A stretch of 49,975 nucleotides of DNA, taken from assembly GCA_945871955.1 (NCBI GenBank), contig CAMBXR010000015.1, positions 1 through 49,975 on the forward strand, given 5' to 3'. The notes under the pieces are model-generated. The model was not told the origin of the DNA. It saw nothing but the letters and a program-made list of their open reading frames with translations, and ran no database searches. This DNA is from an uncultured Clostridium sp. (GTDB lineage: Bacteria; Bacillota; Clostridia; Peptostreptococcales; Peptostreptococcaceae). The translations under genes and the position numbers were made by a program. Of the stretch, positions 1 through 8,738 are shown in pieces; positions within the stretch are counted from its first letter, which is position 1, and each line of letters begins with the position of its first letter.

Positions 1-42
1 CTTGGTGGGCGACCGCCTGGGAGAGTAGGACGTAGCCACGTA
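1..42 (+). rRNA. rrf: 5S ribosomal RNA, 3' end (partial)
   Basis: The first bases carry the conserved 5S rRNA 3' segment TGGGAGAGTAGGACG (about 20-34). The gene is cut by the window edge, so an rRNA operon must lie to the left. No tRNA follows it. The exact 3' end is uncertain by a few bases. Confidence 0.85.
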
Positions 43-71
43 ATCTTTTTTTATTATATAAAAATATAAAT

Positions 72-114
72 AAGACCGAAGATTGTTGTTAAAAGAATCC
101 TCGGTCTTATTTTA
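72..114 (+). terminator. rRNA operon terminator
   Basis: Inverted repeat AAGACCGA / TCGGTCTT with partly paired inner sequence, followed by a short T-rich tract. It lies 30 bases after the 5S end and before the decarboxylase gene, so it probably ends the rRNA transcript. Confidence 0.75.
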
Positions 115-151
115 ATGGTATTGTATTATAAATATTTATTAAGGAGATATT

Positions 152-1636
152 ATGAGAAATTATATATTAAATAAATTAGAAGAATTGAGGAATGAAGAGA
201 TAGTATCGTTTCATGTGCCAGGGCACAAGACGGGGAAAATTTTTCATAAATTAGGATATGATGATACTTTAAAAAATATATATACTTTAGATACTACAGA
301 AATTGATGGAACTGATAATTTACATAATGCTAAAGAGATAATCATGGATTCACAAAAAAGGGCGGCTAGAGTTTTTAATAGTGATGAAACTATATATTTA
401 GTTAACGGAAGTACTTGTGGTATTGAGGCAGCTATTATGGCTGTTTGTAATCCTAAGTCAAAGATAATTATGGATAGAGGTTGTCACCAATCTGTTATTA
501 ATGCATGTATATTAGGAGATATTGAGCCTATATATGTGCAGTCTATAGTATGTAAAGATACAAATATAATACAAGGTGTAGAAATAAGTGAGGTTAAGAA
601 GGTAATCGATAGTAATTTAGATGCAAAGGCCATAGTGCTAACTTATCCTACTTATTATGGAAGTACATATGATTTAAAAAGTATATGTGACTATGCACAT
701 AGTAGGGATATTGTTGTTATAGTAGACGAAGCACATGGTGCCCATTTAGAGTTAAGTGATGAACTGCCTAAGTCTGCAATTTTACAGGGAGCAGATATAG
801 TAATTCAAAGTACTCATAAGACTTTACCAGCATTTACTCAGTCTTCTATGTTGCATATAAAGGGTAATAGAGCTGATAAAAATAAGGTGTTATCTATGCT
901 GAGATTTTTGGAATCCTCAAGTCCTTCTTATCTGCTAATGACATCCTTGGAGTTAGCTGTAGATATTTATGATAAATATGGAAAAGAGCTGATGAAAGAT
1001 TTATTAAATAATATAGATGATTTTACATCAAAATTTAATCATAGGGATAATGTAAATAATCATAATATAGAAATACATAATGAAATGGATAAAACGAAAA
1101 TATTTATTTCATTGAAGAAGTTGGGTATTACAGGGTATGAGTTAGACGATATGTTGAGAAGAAAATACAATATTCAAGTAGAATTATCAAATTATTATGG
1201 GGTTTTATTAATATGTACTATTGGAAATGATAAAGATGATTTTAATAAATTAAAAAAGGCTTTAGAGGATATACTTGAAAAATATAATAGTAGAAATAAT
1301 AAAAATAAAGATTTAAATAGCATAAATGAAAAATTTAAACAGATTAATAGAAGATTAGAGGAGATTAATTATCCTAATAGCATTCCCAAAAAGGTGTTAA
1401 ATCCAAGGGAGGCGTTTTATAGTGAAAAGATAGCTGTAAAATTAGAAGATAGTATTGGAAAAGTAAGCGGAGAGTATATAATACCTTATCCACCTGGAAT
1501 AAGTTTAATTTCACCTGGAGAAATTATTACACAAGAAATTATTACTTATATCCAACAGGGGGTTAAAAATGGTATGATAGTAAATGGAATTAAAGACTCC
1601 AATCTAAAATATATTGATATAATTAACATAAATTAA
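152..1636 (+). CDS. Orn/Lys/Arg decarboxylase family protein (YaaO/SpeA-like)
   Basis: A 494-residue PLP-dependent (fold type I) decarboxylase of the Orn/Lys/Arg family. The N-terminus has the family motif HVPGHK (about residues 21-26). The PLP-binding DEAHGAH motif is at D192-H198, and the Schiff-base lysine is K223 in STHKTLPA. The C-terminal third holds the small decarboxylase domain with PPGISLISPGE, typical of the family. Length fits the short Gram-positive type (about 480-490) rather than the 700-plus enterobacterial type. The start ATG follows AAGGAG. It occupies the yaaO position before the holB cluster. The substrate (arginine, lysine or ornithine) cannot be decided from sequence; agmatine or cadaverine production is inferred from the family. 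Confidence 0.9.
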   Translation: MRNYILNKLEELRNEEIVSFHVPGHKTGKIFHKLGYDDTLKNIYTLDTTEIDGTDNLHNAKEIIMDSQKRAARVFNSDETIYLVNGSTCGIEAAIMAVCNPKSKIIMDRGCHQSVINACILGDIEPIYVQSIVCKDTNIIQGVEISEVKKVIDSNLDAKAIVLTYPTYYGSTYDLKSICDYAHSRDIVVIVDEAHGAHLELSDELPKSAILQGADIVIQSTHKTLPAFTQSSMLHIKGNRADKNKVLSMLRFLESSSPSYLLMTSLELAVDIYDKYGKELMKDLLNNIDDFTSKFNHRDNVNNHNIEIHNEMDKTKIFISLKKLGITGYELDDMLRRKYNIQVELSNYYGVLLICTIGNDKDDFNKLKKALEDILEKYNSRNNKNKDLNSINEKFKQINRRLEEINYPNSIPKKVLNPREAFYSEKIAVKLEDSIGKVSGEYIIPYPPGISLISPGEIITQEIITYIQQGVKNGMIVNGIKDSNLKYIDIININ

Positions 1637-1670
1637 AATTAGTTTAGTTATTGGAGAGATGGAGGAAATT

Positions 1671-2258
1671 ATGGGCAAAATTTTTTGTTTAATGGGAAAA
1701 AGTAGTTCAGGAAAAGATACAATATTCAAAGAAATAAAAAATGATAAAGATTTAAATTTAAAGCCTATCGTATCATATACAACAAGACCAAAGAGAGTAA
1801 ATGAAACTAATGGTGTAGAATACTTTTTTATTAATAAAGAAGAGTTAAATAGATTTGAGCAGGAAAATAAAGTAATAGAGCAGAGGGTATATCATACAGT
1901 TGATGGTGACTGGTTTTACTGTACTATAAATGATAATCAAATAGATTTAGATAAAAATAATTACTTACTAATAACAACTCTGGAGTCATATAAAAGTCTA
2001 AGGAATTATTTTGGAGAGGATAAGGTATATCCTATTTATATTCATATAGAAGATGGAATTAGATTAGAGAGAGCTTTAGATAGAGAAAAAAAACAAGCTA
2101 ATCCTAATTATGATGAATTATGTAGAAGATTTTTAGCTGACAATAAAGATTTTAGTGCTGACAAATTATCAAATCTAGATATTAATAAGTTTTATATTAA
2201 TGAAGATTTACAAGAATGTATTGATAACATAAAATCGGATATTTCAAACCTTATATAG
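1671..2258 (+). CDS. Guanylate kinase family nucleotide kinase
   Basis: A 195-residue P-loop kinase related to guanylate kinase. Residues 9-17 read GKSSSGKDT, a variant of the usual GPSGAGKST loop. The GMP-binding motif follows as SYTTRPKRVNETNGVEYFF. An upstream ATG at 1659 is in frame, but the ribosome site GGAGG (1661-1665) lies inside that longer version and is correctly spaced for 1671, so 1671 is chosen. In Bacillus subtilis this slot between yaaO and holB holds thymidylate kinase (tmk); a GMK-type paralogue sits here instead. It may phosphorylate GMP or be a diverged kinase, because the loop (S12, D16) is not standard. Confidence 0.85.
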   Translation: MGKIFCLMGKSSSGKDTIFKEIKNDKDLNLKPIVSYTTRPKRVNETNGVEYFFINKEELNRFEQENKVIEQRVYHTVDGDWFYCTINDNQIDLDKNNYLLITTLESYKSLRNYFGEDKVYPIYIHIEDGIRLERALDREKKQANPNYDELCRRFLADNKDFSADKLSNLDINKFYINEDLQECIDNIKSDISNLI

Positions 2259-2269
2259 TGAAATTATGT

Positions 2270-2318
2270 ATAGCTGTCACATGAATAATTAGAAATTATT
2301 CTGTGATGGCTATTTTTA
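2270..2318 (+). terminator. Rho-independent terminator after the kinase gene
   Basis: ATAGCTGTCACA (2270-2281) pairs, with G-T wobbles, with TGTGATGGCTAT (2302-2313), and a T-run follows. It separates the first two genes from the holB transcription unit. Confidence 0.75.
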
Positions 2319-2329
2319 ATCTGTGTGTC

Positions 2330-2374
2330 ATATGAAATGACTTGCTGATACGTAGATTAAGATAATCGAATTTT
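2330..2374 (+). repeat. Weak partial copy of the repeated structured element (module 1)
   Basis: These 45 bases align without gaps to 48442-48486, the upstream half of the repeated element before rqcP. About 30 of 45 positions are identical, including ATATGAA at the start and AATTTT at the end. It lies about 110 bases upstream of holB. The local hairpin GTCAT/ATGAC at its 5' end is not the same fold as in the other copy, so homology is tentative. Confidence 0.4.
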
Positions 2375-2486
2375 TTATTAATACAAATTATAAAAAGTGT
2401 CTAGAATAAATATAAAAATAGGTAAATTATTTGTTATAATATAATATAATTACAAAAATAAAGATTAGTCTATGGAGAAAATAGAT

Positions 2487-3422
2487 ATGTATTTTGAAAA
2501 TATAAAAGGCCAAGAGTTTGCAAAAAAATATATGATAAACTCTATAAATAAGGGCAAAGTAAACCATGCATATATGTTTGAGGGAATAGAAGGAATAGGT
2601 AAAGAGACTTTCGCTAATGAACTATCTAAAATACTTCTTGAAACACCTCATTTAGAAAATGCACCAGATTGTATAAGAGTAAAGCCTGATGGTAATAGTA
2701 TAAAAATAGCTCAAATAAGAAATTTACAATCTGATATTGTAATAAAGCCACACAAGAAATATAAAATTTATATAATAGATAAAGCTGAAAAAATGACTAC
2801 TGAGGCACAAAATGCCTTATTAAAAACATTAGAAGAGCCACCTGAATATGCTATAATTATTCTTGTTGCTAATAATAAAGAAAGTTTATTACCAACAATA
2901 AGATCTAGATGTGAAATCATTAAATTTACACCAGTACCTCTTGTTGAGATAAAGAATTATTTAATTAGTCAAGGTGTTGAACTTAATAGAGCTAATCTCT
3001 TATCATCTTTTTCTAGAGGAAGTATGAAAAAAGCGTTAGAACTTGCTAGTTCAAATGAATTTTATGAGATGAAAGAGAGTGTACAAAAATACATAGAAAC
3101 AATTTTAGATAGAAATATGGTTGAAATACTTGATATACCAAATGAAATGGAAGTATATAAGAGTGATGTCATAACTGTTCTTGATATGATGATAAATTAT
3201 TTTAGAGATATAATGATTTGTAAGGAACAAGTGGATAAGGATATGATAATAAATGCTGATAAATTAGTATTTATACAAAATATGAGCAACAAAATTACAT
3301 ATTCTCAAGTATCTAAGATTATTGATATAATAGAAAATACAAAAATAAAAATAAAAGGTAATTGTAACTTTAATGTGAGTATACAAGTTATGTCTTTGAA
3401 TATATATGAGGTGATTAAATGA
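2487..3422 (+). CDS. holB: DNA polymerase III delta' subunit
   Basis: Clamp-loader AAA+ subunit, 311 residues. It loads the beta clamp with delta and gamma/tau at the replication fork. Visible motifs are the degenerate P-loop GIEGIGKET, the AAA+ segment NALLKTLEEPP, and the SRC motif IRSRCEII. The usual zinc-binding cysteine quartet of delta' seems absent: only one Cys is left around the 'PDCIRV' position. ATG 2472 has no ribosome site. GGAG at 2474-2477 is well spaced for ATG 2487, giving the standard family start MYFENIKGQE. The stop overlaps the ricT start by four bases (ATGA), so the two are probably translationally coupled. Confidence 0.92.
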   Translation: MYFENIKGQEFAKKYMINSINKGKVNHAYMFEGIEGIGKETFANELSKILLETPHLENAPDCIRVKPDGNSIKIAQIRNLQSDIVIKPHKKYKIYIIDKAEKMTTEAQNALLKTLEEPPEYAIIILVANNKESLLPTIRSRCEIIKFTPVPLVEIKNYLISQGVELNRANLLSSFSRGSMKKALELASSNEFYEMKESVQKYIETILDRNMVEILDIPNEMEVYKSDVITVLDMMINYFRDIMICKEQVDKDMIINADKLVFIQNMSNKITYSQVSKIIDIIENTKIKIKGNCNFNVSIQVMSLNIYEVIK

Positions 3423-4306
3423 TAAATATTGTAGGAGTAAGATTTAAAAATGCAGGAAAAATATACTACTTTGATCCAGTCGATTTTGAAGTGGAACAAG
3501 ATATGGATGTTGTAGTTGAGACTGCAAGAGGATTAGAATATGGTACCATAGTAGTTGGTAAAAAAGAAATAGATGAAGAAAGTTTAGTTTCACCATTAAA
3601 ACCCATAATAAGAATTGCTACAGAAGAAGATACTAAGATATATAATGAAAATAAAGAAAAAGCTAAGGAGACATTCCAAGTATGCTTAGAAAAAATTAAA
3701 GAACATAACCTAACTATGTATTTAATTGATTGTGAATATACCTTTGATAGAAATAAATTAATATTCTACTTCACAGCAGAAGGAAGAATTGATTTTAGAG
3801 AATTAGTAAAAGACTTAGCAGCAATATTCAAGACAAGAATAGAACTTAGACAAATTGGTGTTAGAGATGAAGCCAAGTCTATAGGAGGTCTTGGGCCTTG
3901 TGGAAGAAGTCTTTGTTGTTCAAGTTGGCTTGGAGATTTCCAACCAGTATCTATTAAGATGGCAAAGGATCAAAGTTTATCATTAAATCCAACTAAAATA
4001 TCAGGAATATGTGGAAGACTATTTTGTTGTTTAAAATATGAGCATGATGTTTATGTAGAAGCTATAGAAAAAGTTCCACCAGTTGGAGCTATAGTAAAAG
4101 TTGATGATAATAAAGGAAAGGTAATAGAGACAAATCCTTTATTAGAGCAAGTTAAAGTAGAGTTTAATGATAAAACTATAAAAATATGTATGAAAGATGA
4201 ATTGAAAGTGTTACAAGCGCCTAAAAAATGTGAGGGATGTTGTAGCAAAAAGGATTTAGGTATAGACAAGGAAACGTTAAAAGAACTTAAAAAATTAGAA
4301 GACTAA
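3419..4306 (+). CDS. ricT: PSP1 domain regulatory protein RicT (YaaT)
   Basis: A 295-residue PSP1-family protein. In Bacillus, YaaT/RicT forms an Fe-S cluster complex with RicA and RicF that stimulates RNase Y processing and affects Spo0A activation. The conserved cysteine clusters are visible: GLGPCGRSLCC and CGRLFCCLKYEHD in the middle, and CEGCCSKK near the C-terminus, so cluster ligation looks intact. It overlaps holB by four bases. The same holB-ricT order occurs in Bacillus. The C-terminal lysine-rich tail is typical. Whether it acts on RNase Y here is inferred from the family. Confidence 0.92.
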   Translation: MINIVGVRFKNAGKIYYFDPVDFEVEQDMDVVVETARGLEYGTIVVGKKEIDEESLVSPLKPIIRIATEEDTKIYNENKEKAKETFQVCLEKIKEHNLTMYLIDCEYTFDRNKLIFYFTAEGRIDFRELVKDLAAIFKTRIELRQIGVRDEAKSIGGLGPCGRSLCCSSWLGDFQPVSIKMAKDQSLSLNPTKISGICGRLFCCLKYEHDVYVEAIEKVPPVGAIVKVDDNKGKVIETNPLLEQVKVEFNDKTIKICMKDELKVLQAPKKCEGCCSKKDLGIDKETLKELKKLED

Positions 4307-4352
4307 AAAGGGGGATTTATATTCCCCTAAATTATTGTTAAAGGAGATATAT

Positions 4353-5102
4353 ATGGAGGTAAAATTAAAAGACACTGAGAGAATAGACGATTTACAATTA
4401 AAAGGACTAAAAGTTATACAAGACAAAAATGGATTTTGTTTTGGTATAGATGCAGTTCTTTTAGCTAATTTTGCTAAAGTAAAGAAAAATACAAACGTAG
4501 TTGATTTAGGAACTGGGACAGGTATAATTCCAGTACTTATAGCAGGAAAAAGTGAAGCTAAAAAAATAGTTGGAGTAGAAATACAAGAAGAAGTATGGGA
4601 AATGGCCAACAGAACTGTTAAATTAAATAAATTAGAAGATAGGGTACAAATAGTAAAAGGTGATATAAAAACTATTGATAAAGATTTAGAAGTACATGGA
4701 TATCATGTAGCTACTTCTAATCCACCATATATGCATATGAATGGAATACAAAATCCAAATGATAAAAAAGCTATTTCTAGACATGAAGTACTATGCAATT
4801 TAGAAGATGTTATAAGAGCAGCATCAAGACTTGTAATGCCTAGAGGAAAATTTTATATGATACATAGACCTATAAGGCTTGTAGATATAGTTACTTTAGG
4901 TAGAAAATATAATTTAGAACCAAAAGTAATTCAATTTGTTCATCCAAGAGCAAATAAAGCACCTAATTTAGTTTTAGTAGAGTTTACTAAAGATGGTAGA
5001 CCAGAATTAAAAATATTAGATCCTTTATATGTTTACGATGAAAATGGAAATTATACTAAAGAAATAGAAGAAATATATGCAAATGAAAATATAGGAGAAT
5101 AA
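4353..5102 (+). CDS. tRNA1(Val) (adenine-N6)-methyltransferase-like protein (YabB/TrmN6 family)
   Basis: A 249-residue class I SAM-dependent methyltransferase. Motif I is VVDLGTGTGIIPVLIAG and the catalytic motif IV is SNPPYM, the N/D-PPY signature of adenine-N6 or glutamine methyltransferases. Family members of this size modify A37 of tRNA. An in-frame TTG at 4335 extends the frame, but AAGGAG (4341-4346) places the start at ATG 4353. It sits between ricT and rsmI exactly as yabB does in Bacillus. The RNA target is inferred from TrmN6 homology only. Confidence 0.88.
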   Translation: MEVKLKDTERIDDLQLKGLKVIQDKNGFCFGIDAVLLANFAKVKKNTNVVDLGTGTGIIPVLIAGKSEAKKIVGVEIQEEVWEMANRTVKLNKLEDRVQIVKGDIKTIDKDLEVHGYHVATSNPPYMHMNGIQNPNDKKAISRHEVLCNLEDVIRAASRLVMPRGKFYMIHRPIRLVDIVTLGRKYNLEPKVIQFVHPRANKAPNLVLVEFTKDGRPELKILDPLYVYDENGNYTKEIEEIYANENIGE

Positions 5103-5104
5103 TA

Positions 5105-5938
5105 ATGAGTGGAAAATTATATATATGTCCAACGCCTATAGGAAACTTAGAGGATATAACATACAGAACATTAAGAGTGCTAAATGAAGTTGATTTAATA
5201 GCAGCTGAAGATACTAGACATAGTATAAAATTACTAAATCATTTTGAAATATCAAAACCATTAACAAGTTATTTTGAGCACAATAAAGACTCAAAAGGAA
5301 TATATTTAATAAATAAGTTACTTGAGGGTGAAAATATAGCTCTGATAAGTGATGCAGGGATGCCAGGAATCTCTGACCCAGGAGAAGATTTAATAAAATT
5401 AGCCATAGAAAATAATATAGATATTGAAGTTTTACCTGGAGCGACAGCATTTGTTGTAGCTTTAGTTGGTTCAGGGATGAATACTCATAAATTTGCTTTT
5501 GAAGGTTTTTTAGATAGAGATAAAAAATTAAGAAGAAGTAGATTGGAAGAAGTAAAAGAAGAAGAAAGAACTATGATTTTCTATGAATCTCCACATAGAT
5601 TAAAAGATACTTTAAAAGATATGTTAAAAATATTTGGTAACAGACAAATATCTGTTAATAGAGAATTAACTAAAAAGTATCAAGAAGTTATAAGAGAAGA
5701 TATAGAAACAGTAATAAATATATTCAATGAAAAAGAAGCCAAAGGTGAATTTGTTCTAATTGTAGATGGATTTAAAGGTGAAAAAACTTTAGCTAACGAT
5801 TATAGCAATCTAAATGAAAGAGAATACGTTGAAGTTCTATTACAAGATGGAATGAGTAAAAAAGATGCTATAAAAGTTGTTTGTAAGGAAAGAAAACTGA
5901 AAAAAGATGTGGTTTATAAACAAGTACTAGATTTATAA
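5105..5938 (+). CDS. rsmI: 16S rRNA (cytidine-2'-O)-methyltransferase RsmI
   Basis: A 277-residue tetrapyrrole-methylase-fold enzyme that 2'-O-methylates C1402 of 16S rRNA. The N-terminus has ICPTPIGNLEDITYRTLRVL and AAEDTRHS, both diagnostic of RsmI. DAGMPGISDPG (about residue 82) and LPGATAFVVAL are also present. The C-terminal segment (from about 230) carries the short RsmI HTH-like extension. It starts two bases after the yabB-like gene stop, in the same operon. Length is normal. Confidence 0.95.
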   Translation: MSGKLYICPTPIGNLEDITYRTLRVLNEVDLIAAEDTRHSIKLLNHFEISKPLTSYFEHNKDSKGIYLINKLLEGENIALISDAGMPGISDPGEDLIKLAIENNIDIEVLPGATAFVVALVGSGMNTHKFAFEGFLDRDKKLRRSRLEEVKEEERTMIFYESPHRLKDTLKDMLKIFGNRQISVNRELTKKYQEVIREDIETVINIFNEKEAKGEFVLIVDGFKGEKTLANDYSNLNEREYVEVLLQDGMSKKDAIKVVCKERKLKKDVVYKQVLDL

Positions 5939-5958
5939 ATAAAAGACGGGGTGATTTT

Positions 5959-6663
5959 ATGGATAATAAATCTAAGATAATAGATGCTATAAAAAGTAAT
6001 AATACTTGTGAGCGAATTTGTGAGCTAGATGAAAGTGGAGTTTTAGAAATTTTAATACCAGATGTAAAAAGTATGAAAGAAGTTGGTAAGTGTAAATATC
6101 ATAAAGTAGACTGTTTTACACACACTATTTATACTTTAGAAGAATTTGAAAAGCTAATAAGAGAAAATAAATTTCCAAGTCATTTAAAAGATGAAATATG
6201 GAGATATCTAAATAGAGAAGCTGAAGATAATTTAAAAAATATAGATTTATTAAAATTAGGTGTATTCTTGCATGATATAGGAAAAGCAAATGCAGAAACT
6301 ATAGATAGTAATGGAAGAACACATTTTAAAGGTCATGAAAAATTTAGTGGAGAAATTGCCGTTAAACTAGCACTAAATCTTGATTTATCAAAAAAGTCCA
6401 TAGAATCATTATATAATTATACAAGATATCATATGTTTCTTTTAAATCTTTATAAGAAAAGTAATGCATCTTATGATGTATTAAAAGAAATGTTTGATAA
6501 GCTACAGGATGATATTATAGGAGTTATGTTACTTGGATTTGCAGATATAATTGCAACTAAGAGACTAATAGAGCCTAAAGAAGATGACGAAATTTTAAAG
6601 ACATATGTTTATTATGTTTTAACAATTTACTTATATAAATATAAAAAAAATGTATCCTTTTAA
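5959..6663 (+). CDS. HD-domain protein resembling the CCA-adding enzyme HD region
   Basis: A 234-residue protein with an HD metal-dependent phosphohydrolase fold. The metal-binding residues are suggested by FTHTIYTLE, FLHDIGKA and HFKGHEKFSG. The segment LEILIPDVKSMKEVGKCKYHKVD resembles the region next to the HD domain in tRNA nucleotidyltransferases, but no nucleotidyltransferase head domain (GGxxRD, DxD) is present. A stand-alone 2',3'-cyclic phosphatase or phosphodiesterase role is possible but unproven. Its stop codon lies inside the terminator stem that ends the operon. It occupies the place of abrB in Bacillus. Confidence 0.75.
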   Translation: MDNKSKIIDAIKSNNTCERICELDESGVLEILIPDVKSMKEVGKCKYHKVDCFTHTIYTLEEFEKLIRENKFPSHLKDEIWRYLNREAEDNLKNIDLLKLGVFLHDIGKANAETIDSNGRTHFKGHEKFSGEIAVKLALNLDLSKKSIESLYNYTRYHMFLLNLYKKSNASYDVLKEMFDKLQDDIIGVMLLGFADIIATKRLIEPKEDDEILKTYVYYVLTIYLYKYKKNVSF

Positions 6664-6690
6664 ATACTTAAAGGGATACATTTTTTTTTA
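6646..6690. terminator. Bidirectional terminator between convergent genes
   Basis: AAAAATGTATCCTTT pairs with AAAGGGATACATTTTT. It is A-rich on one side and T-rich on the other, so it can serve both the HD gene on plus and the Lrp gene on minus. It overlaps the last codons of the HD gene. Confidence 0.85.
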
Positions 6691-7116
6691 TAAAATAGAT
6701 TTAGATTGTATTGGTGTTGATAATATAACTGATGTCTTCGTTGAACCGATGGTTTTTATACCATCAATTACACTTTCTAATTCGTACATATCTTTTACTA
6801 TAACTTTTAGAAGAGAGCAGTCATCTCCAGTAATATGATGACATTCAACTATTCTAGGATCTTTTTTAGCAGTTTCTAAAAACTCTTCATATTTATCGCT
6901 TGGTAATGATATATGTATAAATGCTTTTATTACTCTTCCAAGTGCATCTGGATTAACTACAGCTTTATATCCTTCGATGACACCAGATTCCTCTAATCTT
7001 TTAACCCTTTCAGAAACAGCAGGAGATGTTAATCCTACTATTTTTCCTAAGTCCTTCATCGAAATTCTACCGTCTTTTTGTAAAATCTCGATTATTCTAT
7101 AATCTGTTATATCCAT
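6688..7116 (-). CDS. Lrp/AsnC family transcriptional regulator
   Basis: A 142-residue Lrp/AsnC-type regulator. The N-terminal winged HTH is MDITDYRIIEILQKDGRISMKDLG (motif in two parts), with the recognition helix LTSPAVSERVKRLEESG. The C-terminal half is the RAM/AsnC ligand domain, with the recognisable HHITGDDCSLLKVIV segment. The start ATG follows a strong GGGGG site. It begins 29 bases downstream of the pncB stop on the same strand, so the two are probably cotranscribed. The effector is unknown. Control of the upstream nicotinate phosphoribosyltransferase gene or of itself is a guess from adjacency. Confidence 0.92.
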   Translation of the reverse strand: MDITDYRIIEILQKDGRISMKDLGKIVGLTSPAVSERVKRLEESGVIEGYKAVVNPDALGRVIKAFIHISLPSDKYEEFLETAKKDPRIVECHHITGDDCSLLKVIVKDMYELESVIDGIKTIGSTKTSVILSTPIQSKSIL

Positions 7117-7145
7117 TTATAGGCCCCCTTTTAATATTAAGTAAA

Positions 7146-8573
7146 CTAGCGTTTTTTTGAATCAAGTAATTCAGTTTTTAATGTCCAAAGTTTATCTGAT
7201 AAATCAACTTTATATTTTTTAGGATTAGAAAATCTTCTATAAGAATTCCAAAGAGTATTAAATTGTTTATTAACATAGGCTTTAACTTCATTAACACTTT
7301 TAGGAATATATTTACACTCACCATTTTTAAATAATGGTTTGTGAAGTTCTTTTATTGTATAGTTATGTAAAGTTATTTTTTTCCAAGTATATGTAGGATC
7401 AAAGATAGTTAGAGGTTTAGTTGTATCAATTTCTTCATCATGAAGCATGATTAAATCAGCCTCAGCCATATTATCTTCATTAAATATTCTTATTACTTTT
7501 TTAAATCCTGGGTTATTTATTTTTTCTGGTTCTTCAGATATTTTAATTTTTGGTATTAATTTATCTCCATTATAAGATCCAGCTAATTTATAAACACCAC
7601 CTAAAGAAGGTGATTCTGCTGATGTTATTAATTTTGTACCAACTCCCCAAGAGTTTATTGCACAACCACTTGATTTTAAGTTGGCAATAGAATATTCATC
7701 TAAATCATTAGAAGCTGTATAAGTTAAATCTGTATAACCAGCCTCTTCAAATAATTTTTTTGCTTCAATAGATAAATACTGTAAATCTCCTGAGTCTATT
7801 CTTATTCCCTTAGGTTTATGCCCCTTTGCTTTTAACTCATCAAATACTTTAATAGCATTTGGAACACCACTTTTTAGTACATCATACGTATCAACTAATA
7901 ATAGACAGTTATCTGGATAAACATCTGCATAAGCTTTAAACGATTCTAATTCATTGTCAAATTTTTGTACCCAACTATGAGCCTGAGTACCTACAACTGG
8001 TATATCAAACATTTTCCCAGCCAATACATTGGCAGTTCCAGCACATCCTCCTATTACAGCAGCTCTTGCACCATAAGTTCCAGCATCTGCTTCTTGTGCA
8101 CGCCTAAGTCCAAATTCAAAGACAGGGTCACCTTCAGCAGCATAACAAACTCTAGAAGCTTTAGTTGCTATTAATGATTGGAAGTTTACTATTGTAAGTA
8201 AGGCAGTTTCTATTAATTGGGCTTGATATAGAGGGGCTTTGACTGTTATGATTGGCTCTTTTGGAAACATGATAGTTCCTTCCTCCACAGCATATATATC
8301 CCCCGTAAATTTGAAATCCTTTAAAAAATCTAGGAATTTATCAGAAAATAAATTCAAGCTTTTTAAATATTTTAAATCTTCATCTGAGAAGTGAAGATTG
8401 TTTATATACTCTACTAATTGTTCTATTCCACAGATGATAGTATACCCGCCATTACAAGCATTTTTTCTGAAAAACATATCAAATACTACTATATCTTCAT
8501 GAATATTTTTCTCATAATACCCATTTAACATAGTTAATTGATATAAATCAGTAAGAAGTGTTAAATTTCTCAT
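7146..8573 (-). CDS. pncB: Nicotinate phosphoribosyltransferase
   Basis: A 475-residue enzyme that makes nicotinate mononucleotide from nicotinate and PRPP in the NAD salvage pathway. It has the N-terminal LTDLYQLTMLNGYY signature, the GTQAHSW motif (about residue 195), and the IRIDSGDL phosphate-binding strand, all typical of the Gram-positive long form. The ATG start is preceded by AAGGAG on the minus strand. It is first in a two-gene minus-strand unit with the Lrp regulator. No riboswitch or NiaR-type operator was recognised upstream (8574-8735), which it shares divergently with spmA. Confidence 0.95.
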   Translation of the reverse strand: MRNLTLLTDLYQLTMLNGYYEKNIHEDIVVFDMFFRKNACNGGYTIICGIEQLVEYINNLHFSDEDLKYLKSLNLFSDKFLDFLKDFKFTGDIYAVEEGTIMFPKEPIITVKAPLYQAQLIETALLTIVNFQSLIATKASRVCYAAEGDPVFEFGLRRAQEADAGTYGARAAVIGGCAGTANVLAGKMFDIPVVGTQAHSWVQKFDNELESFKAYADVYPDNCLLLVDTYDVLKSGVPNAIKVFDELKAKGHKPKGIRIDSGDLQYLSIEAKKLFEEAGYTDLTYTASNDLDEYSIANLKSSGCAINSWGVGTKLITSAESPSLGGVYKLAGSYNGDKLIPKIKISEEPEKINNPGFKKVIRIFNEDNMAEADLIMLHDEEIDTTKPLTIFDPTYTWKKITLHNYTIKELHKPLFKNGECKYIPKSVNEVKAYVNKQFNTLWNSYRRFSNPKKYKVDLSDKLWTLKTELLDSKKR

Positions 8574-8720
8574 GGTATTTCTCCTTAAATATTTAAATAA
8601 ATTAAAAAAACTTATACTTATACTAAAACATAATACACCCTAACTTTCAAGCATAAAGTATATGTCCCCTTTATAAAATAATACATCATTTAATTTAAGT
8701 ATACATCATAAAATGGTTTA

Positions 8721-8738
8721 AAGGAGGGGATTAATATT
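8721..8738 (+). promoter_or_regulatory. spmA ribosome binding site and ATT start codon
   Basis: AAGGAGGGG at 8721-8729 is the only strong ribosome site before spmA. The first in-frame ATG (8757) is about 30 bases further on, too far away. ATT at 8736 is in frame and well spaced, and gives an N-terminus (NKLWFYMIAIG) like other SpmA proteins. The ATG at 8747 is out of frame. Confidence 0.6.

Noticed and set aside
6650-6838. 62-aa plus-strand ORF over the 3' end of the Lrp gene
   Set aside because: Antisense to an obvious Lrp domain, with no ribosome site.
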